Part shown: in pieces, positions 44,845 to 54,943 of the stretch
Layout of the letters: the number at the start of each line of letters is the position of its first letter
How positions within the stretch are numbered: the stretch's first letter is position 1
From: Myxococcus stipitatus
GTDB taxonomy: Bacteria; Myxococcota; Myxococcia; Myxococcales; Myxococcaceae
Direction of reading: 5' to 3'
DNA length: 64,000 bases
NCBI RefSeq assembly: GCF_038561935.1
Contig: NZ_CP102770.1
Location: 9,052,001-9,116,000, forward strand
Notes under the pieces: generated by a model
The model's input: only the letters and a program-made list of their open reading frames with translations
What the model was told of the DNA's origin: nothing
Database searches by the model: none
Translations under genes and position numbers: made by a program

Positions 44845-45267
44845 TCACTTGGAATGGGTGAACAAGGCAACCACCGCGGCGTCCAGGCCCTCCGGGTCCA
44901 GCACCGTCACTCCCAGCCCACCCAGCCGGGCAACGCCTCGGATGGCCGGCGTCAGCTTGCCCGGTGCCGTGCTCACCCGCTCCACCGCCTCGATTCCATC
45001 CACGTCCGTCACCAACAGTCCCAGATCCCTGCGGCCTCGGTCCAGAAGAACCACGCGGGCCGACGGGGTGGCACCGTCCGGCAACCCCAACAACTGCCGC
45101 AGCTCCACCACCGTCACCACGCGTCCCCGCAGGTTCATCACCCCGGTAATCGCAGCGGGCGCGCGCGGAACCCGGGTGAACCGCGCTGGAGGCACGACGA
45201 CCTCCCGCACCGCGGATAGCGGCAACCCGTAGCGCTCTTTTTCCACCCGGAAGATGACGTGCCGCAC
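44845..45267 (-). CDS. cheW: Chemotaxis coupling protein CheW
   Basis: 140 residues with the CheW double-barrel pattern: IFRVEKERYGLPLSAVREVV, PAAITGVMNLRGRVVTVVEL and RRDLGLLVTDVDGIEAVERV. It links the MCP to CheA. It lies between the YjbR-like gene (58-base gap) and cheY (75-base gap) in the leftward operon. The N-terminal start MRHVIFRVE is the only supported one. Confidence 0.92.
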   Translation of the reverse strand: MRHVIFRVEKERYGLPLSAVREVVVPPARFTRVPRAPAAITGVMNLRGRVVTVVELRQLLGLPDGATPSARVVLLDRGRRDLGLLVTDVDGIEAVERVSTAPGKLTPAIRGVARLGGLGVTVLDPEGLDAAVVALFTHSK

Positions 45268-45325
45268 AGAGGCCGTGTTGTATCAGCTTTGCAATGGCGC
45301 CAAGCGCCGATGACCCACCTTCGCG

Positions 45326-45870
<545 letters not shown>

Positions 45871-45874
<4 letters not shown>

Positions 45875-47253
45875 GGTCCCAGGCGGAAGCTGCGCACCAC
45901 GCTCTGCAGCTCGACGGACAGGTTGGTCAGCTCGCTGGCCAGCGACGTCATCCGGGACACGGCGGCGGTCTGCTCCTGGATGACGGACTGGATGGCCTCG
46001 GTGGAGGCCGCGTTGTTGCGCGCCACCAGCTTGATCTCCTCGATGGCCTTCACCATCTCCTCGCTGCCCTTGTGCTGCTCGCGAGCGCTCTCGGAGATGA
46101 GGTGCACCTTCTCGGAGCCCTTGCGGATGGTGTCGGTGATGGCGCCCATGGAGCGCACGATGTTGGTCAGGTCCTCGCGGCCCTCGGCCAGCTCCGCGAT
46201 GCCCTCGCGCATGGCGCTCACCACGGAGGTGGACTGGCCGGAGATGTCTCGCGCCAGCTTGGAGATCTGCTCGGCGGAGCGGCCCGCGCTCTCGGCCAGC
46301 TTGCGGACCTCGTCGGCGACGACGGCGAAGCCGCGGCCGTACTCACCCGCGCGCGCCGCCTCGATGGTGGCGTTCAGCGCGAGCAGGTTCGTCTGCTGCG
46401 CGACCTGGGTGATTGCGTCGACGATCTTGGAGATCTCCTGCGTCTTCTCGCCGAAGGCGAACACCTGCTGGCTGGCGGACTCGATGCGGTTGAAGACCTT
46501 CTTCACCTTGTCGCCGGCCAGCCGCGCCGCCTTGGAGCCGTCCTCCGCCGCGCTGCTCGTCTCCGCCGTGGTGCGCGCCGCGTCCTCCGCGCTCACCGTG
46601 GTGCGCTGGATGCTGCTGGCCATCTCCGTGATGACCTTGGATGCCTTGGAGACCAGCTGCGACTGGGACTCCGCGCCGCTCGCGATGATGTTCATCGACG
46701 AGCCCACTTCCTCCGTGGAGCCGTTGACGTTCTCCGCCGAGCGCTGCAGGTCGATGGCCGTGTCGGCCACGCTCTTCGCCGTCTCCTGAATCTTGCCCAC
46801 CAGCTCGCGCAGGTTCTCCTGCATGCGGATGATGGCGCCCGTCAGCTCGTCGATTTCGTCGCGCATCCGGCCGCCCTCGGCGGCCACGGGCTTGGACAGG
46901 TCTCCCTGCGAAATCTCGTAGGCGGAGCGGCTGAGCACCTTCACGCGAGTCACGCGCGCGAGCAGCGAGGGCAGGAGCGCCGCCGCCACGCCGGTGATGA
47001 GGATGGCCACGCCCACGCGCAGCACGTCCTTCCACACCGCCGGGCCCGGGCTCAGCTCCCGGAACAGCACGTCCGAGGTGAACATCCAGACGGTGAGCAG
47101 GAGCCCCAGCACCACGTAGCCGTTGAGAATCCTCCGGTGGAGCGAGACCTCACGCGTCGCGCGAGGACCGTCCACCGCGCGCAGCAGCCGCTGCACGGGC
47201 TCGCGGCGGGGAGTCAATCCAGAGGCAGTGTCGTCACGTAGGGGACGGCGCAC
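45871..47253 (-). CDS. Methyl-accepting chemotaxis protein without a large sensor domain
   Basis: 460 residues. Two membrane helices (about 44-60 and 78-98) are separated by fewer than 20 residues, so there is no real periplasmic sensor. A HAMP-like segment follows (about 100-155), then the signalling hairpin with [20 protein letters not shown] and [20 protein letters not shown] at its tip. The start is a GTG at 47253 with weak ribosome-site match. It probably senses a membrane or cytosolic state, or a partner protein. First gene of the che operon by spacing (60 bases after thiL). Confidence 0.9.
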
Positions 47254-47313
47254 AGGGTTGCTTTCAGGGGAGGTGCGAACGCGCCCTGGGTTTAACCTTG
47301 CTCTCGGGCATGG

Positions 47314-48264
47314 TCAATCCACCCCGGATGCGGACCCGAAGTGGTCGAACCCGCCCGGCCGCCTCACCACATGTCCGGCTTCATCGAGGATCACCCATCC
47401 TGAACCCCGGCTCACCTCGCCCACGCGCGTGACGGCGTGCCCCCCTCGAGCACACGCCTGCTCGAACGCCTTCCCTCGACGAGAGGGCACCGCCAGCAGC
47501 AGCTCGTAGTCCTCGCCCCCCGCCAGCGCCCCCCGCGCCCCCAGCTCCCGTCGCACCACCGCCGACATGGGCAGCCGCGCCAGCTCCACCGTGGCCCGCA
47601 CGTGTGAAGCGGTGCACAGATGGCCCAGGTCTTGTGCAAGACCATCGGAAACATCCAGTGCAGCGGATGCGAAGCGCGCGGCGAGCTGGCCCAGGGCCAC
47701 GCGGGGCTGGGGTCGGCGCTGGCGGCGAACCGAGGAGCCGCGGGTGATTCCCGCCCGCAGGTGGGCGAGGCCCAGCCGCGCGTCGCCCAGCGTGCCGGAC
47801 ACATAGAGCCAGTCACCGGGCCGAGCGCCCGCGCGGGTGAGCGGAGGGCGAGACAGCTCTCCGGTGGCGGTGATGGTGACGGACAGCTCGCGCGCGGAGG
47901 TGAAGTTGCCGCCCACCAGGTCGATGCGGTGCTCCCGCGCGAGCGCGGCCATGCCTCGCGCCAGGCCCGTGAGGTGCGCAAGCGGGAAGTCCCTGGGCAG
48001 CGCGAGCGAGCACAGGAACCAGCGCGGCGTGGCGCCCATGGAGGCCACGTCGGAGAGGTTCACCGCCAGGGCCTTGTGGCCGATGTCCGCGGGAGAGAAC
48101 GACGCGCGGGTGAAGTGCACGTCCTCCACCACGCAGTCCGTGGTGACACACAGCGGCCCGCGCGAAGGCGCGAGCACCGCGCAGTCATCCCCCGGGCCCA
48201 CCGGAACGCGGGCCTTGGGGAAGTGGCTCAAGAAGCGGCGGATGAAGTCGAACTCACCAGGCAT
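47314..48264 (-). CDS. thiL: Thiamine-monophosphate kinase
   Basis: 316 residues from the ATG at 48264 (MPGEFDFIRRFLSHF), close to the E. coli enzyme (325). Signature parts: VGPGDDCAVL, TTDCVVEDVHF, GHKALAVNLSDVASMGATP, DVSDGLAQDLGHLC and GGEDYELLLAV. It makes thiamine diphosphate from the monophosphate using ATP; a PurM-like fold. Not adjacent to other thiamine genes. Upstream and downstream neighbours are on the same strand with gaps of 44 and 60 bases. Confidence 0.94.
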   Translation of the reverse strand: MPGEFDFIRRFLSHFPKARVPVGPGDDCAVLAPSRGPLCVTTDCVVEDVHFTRASFSPADIGHKALAVNLSDVASMGATPRWFLCSLALPRDFPLAHLTGLARGMAALAREHRIDLVGGNFTSARELSVTITATGELSRPPLTRAGARPGDWLYVSGTLGDARLGLAHLRAGITRGSSVRRQRRPQPRVALGQLAARFASAALDVSDGLAQDLGHLCTASHVRATVELARLPMSAVVRRELGARGALAGGEDYELLLAVPSRRGKAFEQACARGGHAVTRVGEVSRGSGWVILDEAGHVVRRPGGFDHFGSASGVD

Positions 48265-48308
48265 CGCCCGGCAGGAAAGACCACCCGCCGCCTCCAGGCA
48301 ACGCGCAC

Positions 48309-49787
48309 CTACTGGAACACGCTGAGGCCGACGCCCGGCACCTCGCCTCCGTGCAGCCACGTGGCCACGCCCACGCCCGTCCCGTTCACGGAGAGCTGCG
48401 GGAAGCCATTCCGCGAGGAGGGCACGGTGTCGAGCCACACCGTGCGGCCCCACCCCTGCCCCGGCGTGTAGCGGCTGGAGCCGACGCGGAACTCCCCGTC
48501 CTTCTCCCGCGTCCACACCACGAGCGCCTGGGTGCGGCTCAGCGACACCACCTGCGGGTCCGTCACCCCACCCAGGGGCGAAGGGTCCACGTCCAGGCGC
48601 TCGCGCCACCCGAGGTTGAAGTCATACGGACGCGCGGACAGGCGGATGATGCCGCTCCTCGCGCGAGGCCACACCACCATGGCGCGCCCGTCCTTCTCCA
48701 CGCTCGCCTGCGCCATCGCGGAGGAGCCCAGCGCCTCCTCCACCTTCTCGGCGGCGCCCCAGCCCATGCCGGGCACGTAGCGCCGCGCCCACAGCGACAC
48801 GTTCGCCACGCCGCCTTCACTCCACATCGCCAGCGCCGAGCCCCCCGGCCCCGCGAGCGGCTCCACGAAGAAGCTCTCGAACCCCGCGGGGCTGAGCCGC
48901 TCCGCCGCGCTCCACCCTTCCGCAGGGGACCACCGGCTGAACCAGGCGCCGCTCCAGCCCTCCATCTCGTCGAAGCGATACCAGCCGACGAGGACGTGGC
49001 CGTCGCTGCTCACGGAGAGCTGCGGCTCCACGGAGAAGCCCGGCACCGACGTGTCGATGCGGCGCGCCGCGTCCCAGCCCGCCGAGGGCGAGCCTCGCGT
49101 GGCCCAGATGTTCTCGCTCAGCGTGTCGCCATCGAACTGCGTCCACACGAGCGTCAGCACCCCCGCGCTGTCCCGCGCGGCCTGGAGGAACGTCGCATCC
49201 CCCAGCGGCTGGGCCAGGACTCGCGCGGGCGGCACCCACCCCTCGCCCGGCAGGTGCTCGGCGAACCACAGCTCCGCCGCGCGAGAGCCCTCGCTCTGCA
49301 GCCACAGCGCGAGCATGCGCCCGTCCGCGCCCGCCACGACCTGGGGCTGGCGCACCCGGAGGGGGTCATCCGGAAAGTCGCGCTGGAGCTTCATCCGCTC
49401 GGACGGCGTCCACCCCGTCTGCGGAACGAACTCGCTGAACCAGAGCCACTCGTCGACGCCGTCCCACTCTCCCCACACCGACAGCGCGCGACCATCCACC
49501 GCCACCCCCACCCGAGGCGTCGCCACCTCCAACCCCGGCGTGCCCATCAAGCACGGCGAGGCCCACCACGACCCGCCCCACTCCATCGGCTCGGCCGTGT
49601 CCCGCGCCCGCGCGCTCGCCAGCAGGGGCAGCGGACGCGCGCGCGTCAGGAGCTGCCCGGGGCCTCGGGGCGCCATGTACGCGGGGCGCTCCGGGCAGAA
49701 GTTGGGAGGTGGTGGCCGGGGGGAATCCGCGCCGCACGCCGCCAGACTCAACAGCACCAACAGACTCGTCACGACCGGGTTTCGCAT
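48309..49787 (-). CDS. Lipoprotein, beta-propeller-like
   Basis: 492 residues from the ATG at 49787, seven bases after AGGAG. A lipoprotein signal ends at LSLAAC. The rest is built of seven or so ~55-residue units each with W-rich strands and the wording LSVSSDGHVLVGWYRFDE or VSLSRTQALVVWTREKDGE, typical of a propeller. Pro-rich linker after the lipid site. No catalytic motif is seen. Function unknown; related proteins are frequent among secreted myxobacterial proteins. Confidence 0.75.
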   Translation of the reverse strand: MRNPVVTSLLVLLSLAACGADSPRPPPPNFCPERPAYMAPRGPGQLLTRARPLPLLASARARDTAEPMEWGGSWWASPCLMGTPGLEVATPRVGVAVDGRALSVWGEWDGVDEWLWFSEFVPQTGWTPSERMKLQRDFPDDPLRVRQPQVVAGADGRMLALWLQSEGSRAAELWFAEHLPGEGWVPPARVLAQPLGDATFLQAARDSAGVLTLVWTQFDGDTLSENIWATRGSPSAGWDAARRIDTSVPGFSVEPQLSVSSDGHVLVGWYRFDEMEGWSGAWFSRWSPAEGWSAAERLSPAGFESFFVEPLAGPGGSALAMWSEGGVANVSLWARRYVPGMGWGAAEKVEEALGSSAMAQASVEKDGRAMVVWPRARSGIIRLSARPYDFNLGWRERLDVDPSPLGGVTDPQVVSLSRTQALVVWTREKDGEFRVGSSRYTPGQGWGRTVWLDTVPSSRNGFPQLSVNGTGVGVATWLHGGEVPGVGLSVFQ

Positions 49788-49829
49788 CCGTGCTCCTACC
49801 GCTCCAGGGGGGGGGTCCGAAGATGCACA

Positions 49830-49862
49830 CGCCCCACCGCCGGGAGCTCCGGTGGTGGGGCG
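49830..49862 (-). terminator. 15-bp hairpin after the Hint-domain gene
   Basis: CGCCCCACCGCCGGG (49830-49844) pairs with TCCGGTGGTGGGGCG (49848-49862) around a 3-base loop, with two G-T pairs and no bulge. It lies 57 bases after the stop of the leftward Hint gene and before the start of the next leftward gene. The longest stem I found in the window; a strong terminator candidate. Confidence 0.65.
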
Positions 49863-49918
49863 CGAGAAGCGGGTGCCCGAGCCGGGCACCCGACACAGCT
49901 TTCAACAGCGCGGACGGA

Positions 49919-51817
49919 CTAGCGCTGACCGGCCACGAACGCCGCCGAGTGCGCGAAGTCCTGGTGCCACGAGGCCGGCAGGCGCTCCAGCACGTCGCGC
50001 GAGTCCGCGACGGGCGCCGTCATGTCGCCCTGCATCTTGTTGTCGCCCACGCGGAAGCCGTTGGCGAACAGCGTGTTGGCGTCCTTGCCCGCGCGCGCCA
50101 GCTCCGCCGCCGTGCCCAGGTTGAAGTTGTACACCTTGCCGGCGTACTTCTCGCGGGTGACGGAGGTCAGCGTGGCCACGCCGTCGCGGGTGCTGACGCG
50201 GTCATTCACCTTCAGCTTGCCCGCGACCACGGCCTTGCCGTCCGCCATGATGACAGGGTGCTTGTCGGTGAGGCTGACCTGGTGGCCCTTGTCGTCCCGC
50301 AGGTTCACCATGGGCTCCAGCTCGCCGCCGACCTGGACGTCCGTCACGGTGAGCGTCTCACCCTTGTCGTTCGTCACGATGCGCGCGCCGCGCTTGACCT
50401 GCTCCACGGGGACGGTGCGGCCGTCGGCGAGCACCACCTTCGTGCCCTCCGCCATGCAGCTGTTCCACACCATGAGGCCGTAGCGGTAGCGCTCGTCGCT
50501 CATCATGCGCACCGTCACCGTGGCGGGCGTGTTGGACGCCGTGCCGCAGTTCACCTTGGTGCTCACGGTGATGACGTACTCCACCGCCTGGTTGATGATG
50601 GCCTGCGTGGCGCAGCTCTCCGTGCCCGTGCCCGCGATGGACGTCTCACGCGACAGGTCGGAGAGAATCTTCACGTTGGCGCTGGTGCTGTTGATGGCAC
50701 CGGCCAGCGCGGGGGTCAGGTCCATCTGGCTCATGCAGGTGCCGCCCGTGACGGGCTTCACCAGGCGCACCTTGGAGCCCGGGAGGATCTCCTTGATGAC
50801 ACACGCCACGCCGTTCTTGCTGCCGGCGTTGAACGTGAACTGCGTGGGCACGTACACGTGCGTCGCCTGCCACGCCCCGGAGACGGGGAAGTTGTTGGCC
50901 GCGTCACCCACCCAGCTGGTGGTGACCGCCGTGTTGCGCAGGGCGACGCCCGTCGCCGGGTTGCTGCCCGACGGCGCGAGCGTGTTGCTCACCGCGGCGT
51001 AGTCACAGTCGATGCCGCCGCGCATCTGACACAGCTCGGTGTTGAACTTCATGCTGCCGGGCACCGACAGCCGCGGGTGCTGCATGGTCAGGTCCGCGCC
51101 CGCCGTCGTCGCCGCCGACGCGCCACGCGCAAAGGTGACGACCTCCTCGCCCGTGTTCTCGTTCATGGCGATCATCATCGTGTCGAGGATGACCTGCCGG
51201 TCCTGGTTGACGGGGATGGCGGGACGCACGACGACGTCCTCGAAGCTCTGGCCGGCGGCGTACTCCTCGCCCGACGCCGAGTCGACGACGGTGGACTCCG
51301 TCTCCGGCATGTTCGAGTTGTACGCGACGATGTCCGTGTACACGTAGCTGGCGCCGTTGAGGCACGAGGCCCAGGGGTTGCTCGTGTAGGTGCGCACGTT
51401 GTTGGTGGTGACACCGCGGGTCAGCGTGAGGAAGTGGTCGCAGCCCCAGTTGTTCACCAGCGACGTCAGGCCCGCCTCCGTGCCGCCGGCCTTGCGCGCC
51501 AGCGCCTTCTCACGCGCCAGGCCCAGCCGCTGGAACAGCTTGGGCGAGTTGGCGGCCGACTTGCCGGAGCCGCGCAGGCGGTTCATCACGAAGCGGTATT
51601 GGCCCGGGTCGGCCAGGTCGATGGCGATGGCCTCACCCGTCGCGCCGCGCGACTTCGCCTCGAAGACGCGGCGCATGTACTGCGAATCCTCCACCAGGGT
51701 CGCACGGTCCAAACCCCGGTCCGGGGCGCGCAGCGCGCCGGCCCAGGCGGAAGTCGCGAGCGCGACGAGCGGCAGGGCCGCCGTGACAGGTACTGAGAAA
51801 CGCGAGTACAGCTTCAT
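49919..51817 (-). CDS. Exported protein with C-terminal Hint domain
   Basis: 632 residues. A signal peptide covers 1-26 (ALPLVALATSAWA). Residues 27-450 are a region I do not recognise, with several paired Cys (NWGCDHF, ASCLNG, ELCQMRGGIDCDY). A Hint module (intein/hedgehog autoprocessing fold) begins at Cys 454 in NSCMAEGTKVVLADGRTV, with block B TDKHPVIM and later LTSVTREKYAGKVYNFNL, and FANGFRVGDN near the end. The canonical C-terminal His-Asn is replaced (VGDN), so N-terminal cleavage by thioester/hydrolysis is plausible but not protein splicing. About 60 residues follow. Confidence 0.85.
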   Translation of the reverse strand: MKLYSRFSVPVTAALPLVALATSAWAGALRAPDRGLDRATLVEDSQYMRRVFEAKSRGATGEAIAIDLADPGQYRFVMNRLRGSGKSAANSPKLFQRLGLAREKALARKAGGTEAGLTSLVNNWGCDHFLTLTRGVTTNNVRTYTSNPWASCLNGASYVYTDIVAYNSNMPETESTVVDSASGEEYAAGQSFEDVVVRPAIPVNQDRQVILDTMMIAMNENTGEEVVTFARGASAATTAGADLTMQHPRLSVPGSMKFNTELCQMRGGIDCDYAAVSNTLAPSGSNPATGVALRNTAVTTSWVGDAANNFPVSGAWQATHVYVPTQFTFNAGSKNGVACVIKEILPGSKVRLVKPVTGGTCMSQMDLTPALAGAINSTSANVKILSDLSRETSIAGTGTESCATQAIINQAVEYVITVSTKVNCGTASNTPATVTVRMMSDERYRYGLMVWNSCMAEGTKVVLADGRTVPVEQVKRGARIVTNDKGETLTVTDVQVGGELEPMVNLRDDKGHQVSLTDKHPVIMADGKAVVAGKLKVNDRVSTRDGVATLTSVTREKYAGKVYNFNLGTAAELARAGKDANTLFANGFRVGDNKMQGDMTAPVADSRDVLERLPASWHQDFAHSAAFVAGQR

Positions 51818-51970
51818 ATGGAACCCCCTCTGATGCGGTGGACTGCCTTGGCTGCGACAACCACGACACGTTCATGGACTGCCTTGCGTCAGGCCCGCTC
51901 CACCCAAGGAACAGGCCCGCCCCCCTTGGGCGCGGAAAGCCTCGCGCCCCCTTCATGACTCGCACTGCGC

Positions 51971-52017
51971 GGTGCCCCGGCGGACGTGGGGGTGCGACAA
52001 CCGCCCGCCGGGACACC
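51971..52017 (-). terminator. Hairpin after the CxxCH lipoprotein gene
   Basis: GGTG-C-CCCGGCGG (51971-51983) pairs with CCGCCGGG-A-CACC (52005-52017): 12 bp with one mismatch and a 21-base loop. It lies 15 bases beyond the stop at 52032. The 200-base space to the Hint gene start otherwise holds nothing I can support. Confidence 0.5.
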
Positions 52018-52031
52018 CAAGCCCTGGATGA

Positions 52032-53654
52032 CTACAGGGTGTTACACGTCACGCCGCAGACGTCCTGCGCCTGCTCCACGCAGATGACGTCCCAGGTCCC
52101 CGAGCAGCAGAACGGGTCGCCCGCGCACACGTCCGCCGCACACTGCGAGCAGTGGGTCGCGATGGGATTGCCCGGGTTGCAGACGTTGTGGCACGGGCGC
52201 GGGCGGCTCAGGAACTCCTCGAGGATGAGCTTGCGGTGCGGCAGGAAGACGTTCAGGAGCGCGGGAGAGATGCGGAAGCGCGTGCCCTCCGGCCCGTTCT
52301 CCGTCTGCTCGCTGATGTGCGTGAAGCCCAGCGAGTTGGGCCACTGCATGCCGCCGCCCAGGTCGGAGCTGTTGCTCAGCTCGTGGCAGCCGGCGCAGGA
52401 CAGGGCCTTGGCGCGGGCGACGATGTGGTTGGCCGTCAGCGGGCTCCCGATGCGGGTCAGCTCCGCGTCAATCAGCGAGCGCAGCGCGGACGCGCCGTTG
52501 CCGAACTGGAACGTGTAGTTGTTCTCCGTGCCCTGAGCGTCGCTCTGGCCGCCGTTGAACTGGTCCTGCACCTCCATGTTGAAGAGGTTGATGTCCTGCC
52601 GGGCCAGCGTCTCCACCTGGGTGGCGAAGAAGAAGCGGAAGTCCGCCGCGCGGGCGTGGGTGGAGGCCGGGTTGAACAGGCCGCCGAACGGGTTCACCTT
52701 GTCCGTGGAGAGGATGGCCTTGAGCTGGGTGCAGACGCCGTTGTTGCAAGCCTTCTGAAGCTTGAACTCGCGGAGCAGCCAGTTGCTCTGCATGAACTGG
52801 TTGGTGCGAATCTGGCCGGCGACGGTGAACGGGTCCGCGCCGTAGTTGTCGATGTGCACGACGGGGCGGAAGCCACCCGGCAGGCCCTGGAAGTAGAAGG
52901 ACTTGAGCAGCGCGGTGCGCGAGGCCAGGTCCGCGTTGTTCGTCAGCCGGTGCCAGAACTCCGCCACCGGGAGGCAGCCGTCCAGCCCCTCTTCCGGGTG
53001 GGGGTTGTTCAGCACGGCCTCGAAAATCATGAAGTTGCGCTGCGCGAAGTTGGTGTCACCCGAGCGGCGCGAGAAGACGATGCGGTACTCACCGCAGTTG
53101 GCGCCGTCCGCGGGTGCCAGGTCGAAGCGGTTGAACAGGCCGATGGCCTTGTACGCGTTGAGCGAGTTCGGGTTGGAGAACGGGTCCTGCCCCGCCTGCG
53201 CGCCCTCCTGCGGACGGCACAGGTACGGGAACGAGTTGAAGATGGGCTGCCCGCCCGGCGAGAGCTGGTCGTTGCAGTGCTGCCCCTGGTTGAGCCCCGG
53301 GCGCGCGTTCTGCGTGTCCCAGAGCTGCCGGTAGATGGCCAGGCCCGTCAGCCCCGCCACGCCGCTCTGCGTGGCGAGCTGGTCCATCACCTCGCGCAGG
53401 GAGAAGTTGTTGACGATGGCCGTGTCCGTCACGACCAGCGAGCGGTGCGTGTTCACCGTCACCACCGCGTTCATCTGAGACTTCTCGCCCGATGAACGGA
53501 GCAGGCCGATACCGCCGCGCTCTGAGTGGAGTGGTGTGGTCCGCGCCGGCTGCTTTGACTCGGGCATCTCCTGCACGTCGTCCCGCGTGCCACAGCCCGT
53601 CAGTGCCAGAATGGATGCAATAGCAAGACACGAGCGCCTAACGCGCTTGTCCAT
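52032..53654 (-). CDS. Lipoprotein with one CxxCH haem motif and Cys-rich tail
   Basis: 540 residues from the ATG at 53654, just after GGGGGAG. A lipoprotein signal ends at LTGC (Cys 19). The central part is unrecognised. A single c-type haem motif CAGCH lies near residue 420 (ALSCAGCHELSNSSD), with a downstream Met (GGGMQWP) that could be the sixth ligand. The last 50 residues have ten or more Cys in the pattern VCAGDPFCCSGTWDVICVEQ, a small Cys-rich module that recurs at the ends of myxobacterial secreted proteins. Possibly an extracellular cytochrome or peroxidase-like protein. Function unknown. Confidence 0.75.
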   Translation of the reverse strand: MDKRVRRSCLAIASILALTGCGTRDDVQEMPESKQPARTTPLHSERGGIGLLRSSGEKSQMNAVVTVNTHRSLVVTDTAIVNNFSLREVMDQLATQSGVAGLTGLAIYRQLWDTQNARPGLNQGQHCNDQLSPGGQPIFNSFPYLCRPQEGAQAGQDPFSNPNSLNAYKAIGLFNRFDLAPADGANCGEYRIVFSRRSGDTNFAQRNFMIFEAVLNNPHPEEGLDGCLPVAEFWHRLTNNADLASRTALLKSFYFQGLPGGFRPVVHIDNYGADPFTVAGQIRTNQFMQSNWLLREFKLQKACNNGVCTQLKAILSTDKVNPFGGLFNPASTHARAADFRFFFATQVETLARQDINLFNMEVQDQFNGGQSDAQGTENNYTFQFGNGASALRSLIDAELTRIGSPLTANHIVARAKALSCAGCHELSNSSDLGGGMQWPNSLGFTHISEQTENGPEGTRFRISPALLNVFLPHRKLILEEFLSRPRPCHNVCNPGNPIATHCSQCAADVCAGDPFCCSGTWDVICVEQAQDVCGVTCNTL

Positions 53655-54044
53655 GTGCTCCCCCTCTTCAATTGACACAACTGGTTTCACCACGACTGTC
53701 CAGCGCGCGCTCTTATGATGCATTCAACAAACAAACACAAGACGCAATCGGACTCAGCGTGAATACCAGCTGAGCCGGCGCGTCGACACACATAAGGAAT
53801 TCCCGCTAGGCGCGAGGATTTGACCCTGGGTGCGTCAAGACTGCACTTCTGCTTGCGTCCCCTCGGCACGGGGCCGCGTTCGGGATCAACGCGCGGGGGT
53901 CTTGAGTGTCAGGGGCGGATGCGTCCGGTGAGCACGCGGGAATGCGTACCATTCGCACGCATGAAAAAGGCTGGGGCGCAAAGGAAGACACCGTCGCGAT
54001 GTGTCACCGCGACGGTGTCGTCTCGTTCAGCATCCGACAGCCTG
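53655..54044. other. Intergenic region, locally AT-richer
   Basis: 390 bases with no supported gene. The stretch 53713-53750 is clearly richer in A and T than its surroundings and lies upstream of the leftward CxxCH lipoprotein gene, so it may hold its promoter; I see no consensus good enough to mark. The right half, next to the end of the SRPBCC gene, shows nothing. Confidence 0.5.
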
Positions 54045-54548
54045 CTACTTCCGCTCGGATTCGACGCGGGGCGTCGACTTCAGGCTCACGGTGCGCAGCG
54101 ACAACGCGAGACCGCCCCACCACATGCCCATCATCTCGAGGAAGCCGGCCACCTCCAGGCCGTGCCGCACGGGGTGGTCGGGGCGGAGGGCCTCCCAGCC
54201 CCGGTGCTCCAGGACGACGCGGGTGCCGCCCTCGGCGGGCTCGAAGCGCACGTCCACCTGGGTGAGCTCCCCGGGCGCGAAGTTCCGACCGCGCCACTCG
54301 AAGCTCAGCCGCGCGCCGGGCTCCCACGTCAGCACGCGGCCAATCTCGAAGATGCCCGCGGGGTCCTCCTCCACCAGCCGGCCGCCGGAGCCTCCCTCGA
54401 AGCGCACCACGCTGGTGGGCGCGGAGGAGCCTCGGAAGCGAGGCCCCCTGCGCCACCAGAGGTCGGTCTCCTCGGTGAAGACGGCGAAGGCCTCGTCCGG
54501 CTCCACCGCGAGGAAGGTCGTCACCCGGGCGCGCTGCTCGGTCGTCAT
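54045..54548 (-). CDS. SRPBCC (AHSA1-like) protein
   Basis: 167 residues from the ATG at 54548. The START/AHSA1-type pattern is visible: VEPDEAFAVFTEETDLWWRR, FEGGSGGRLVEED, IGRVLTWEPGARLSFEWRG and TRVVLEHRGWE. Such proteins have a deep ligand pocket; in ArsR-linked operons their role is unclear, though polyketide-cyclase or stress roles are known for relatives. Third gene of a VOC - ArsR - SRPBCC transcript, 19 bases after the ArsR stop. Confidence 0.85.
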   Translation of the reverse strand: MTTEQRARVTTFLAVEPDEAFAVFTEETDLWWRRGPRFRGSSAPTSVVRFEGGSGGRLVEEDPAGIFEIGRVLTWEPGARLSFEWRGRNFAPGELTQVDVRFEPAEGGTRVVLEHRGWEALRPDHPVRHGLEVAGFLEMMGMWWGGLALSLRTVSLKSTPRVESERK

Positions 54549-54567
54549 GGCGTGTGCCTCCAGGGGC

Positions 54568-54915
54568 TCAGGGCCGCTTCTTCGCACGGGTGCGCTCCGC
54601 GTGCTCCTTGAACGCCTGGAGCTGCTCGCTCCAGTACGATTCCACCTCATCCAGCCAGGCGCGCAGCTCCGAGAAGCGCTCGGGCCTCAGCCGGTACACC
54701 TTCACGCGGGCGTCTTCTTCCACGGACTCCTCCTCCACCAGCCCCGTCTTGCGCAGCACGCGCAGGTGCCGGCTCATGGCCGGAGGTGACATGTCGAAGG
54801 CGGCCGCCAGGTCCCCCGCGCGATGAGGCTTGTCGCGCAGGAGGTCGATGACCCCACGACGGGTGGGGTCGGCCAGGGCGGCGAAGGTGTCGTCGAGGCG
54901 TCGAGCGGCTCCCAT
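54568..54915 (-). CDS. ArsR-family winged-helix regulator
   Basis: 115 residues. The winged helix is complete: FAALADPTRRGVIDLLRDKP, AGDLAAAFDMSPPAMSRHLRVL and KTGLVEEESVEEDARVKVYRL. There is no metal-site Cys pair, so it belongs to the non-metal ArsR group typically found with SRPBCC proteins. It sits between the VOC and SRPBCC genes and probably controls that transcript. Confidence 0.9.
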   Translation of the reverse strand: MGAARRLDDTFAALADPTRRGVIDLLRDKPHRAGDLAAAFDMSPPAMSRHLRVLRKTGLVEEESVEEDARVKVYRLRPERFSELRAWLDEVESYWSEQLQAFKEHAERTRAKKRP

Positions 54916-54943
54916 GAGGTATGTCCGTTCCGGGCCCGGTGTC

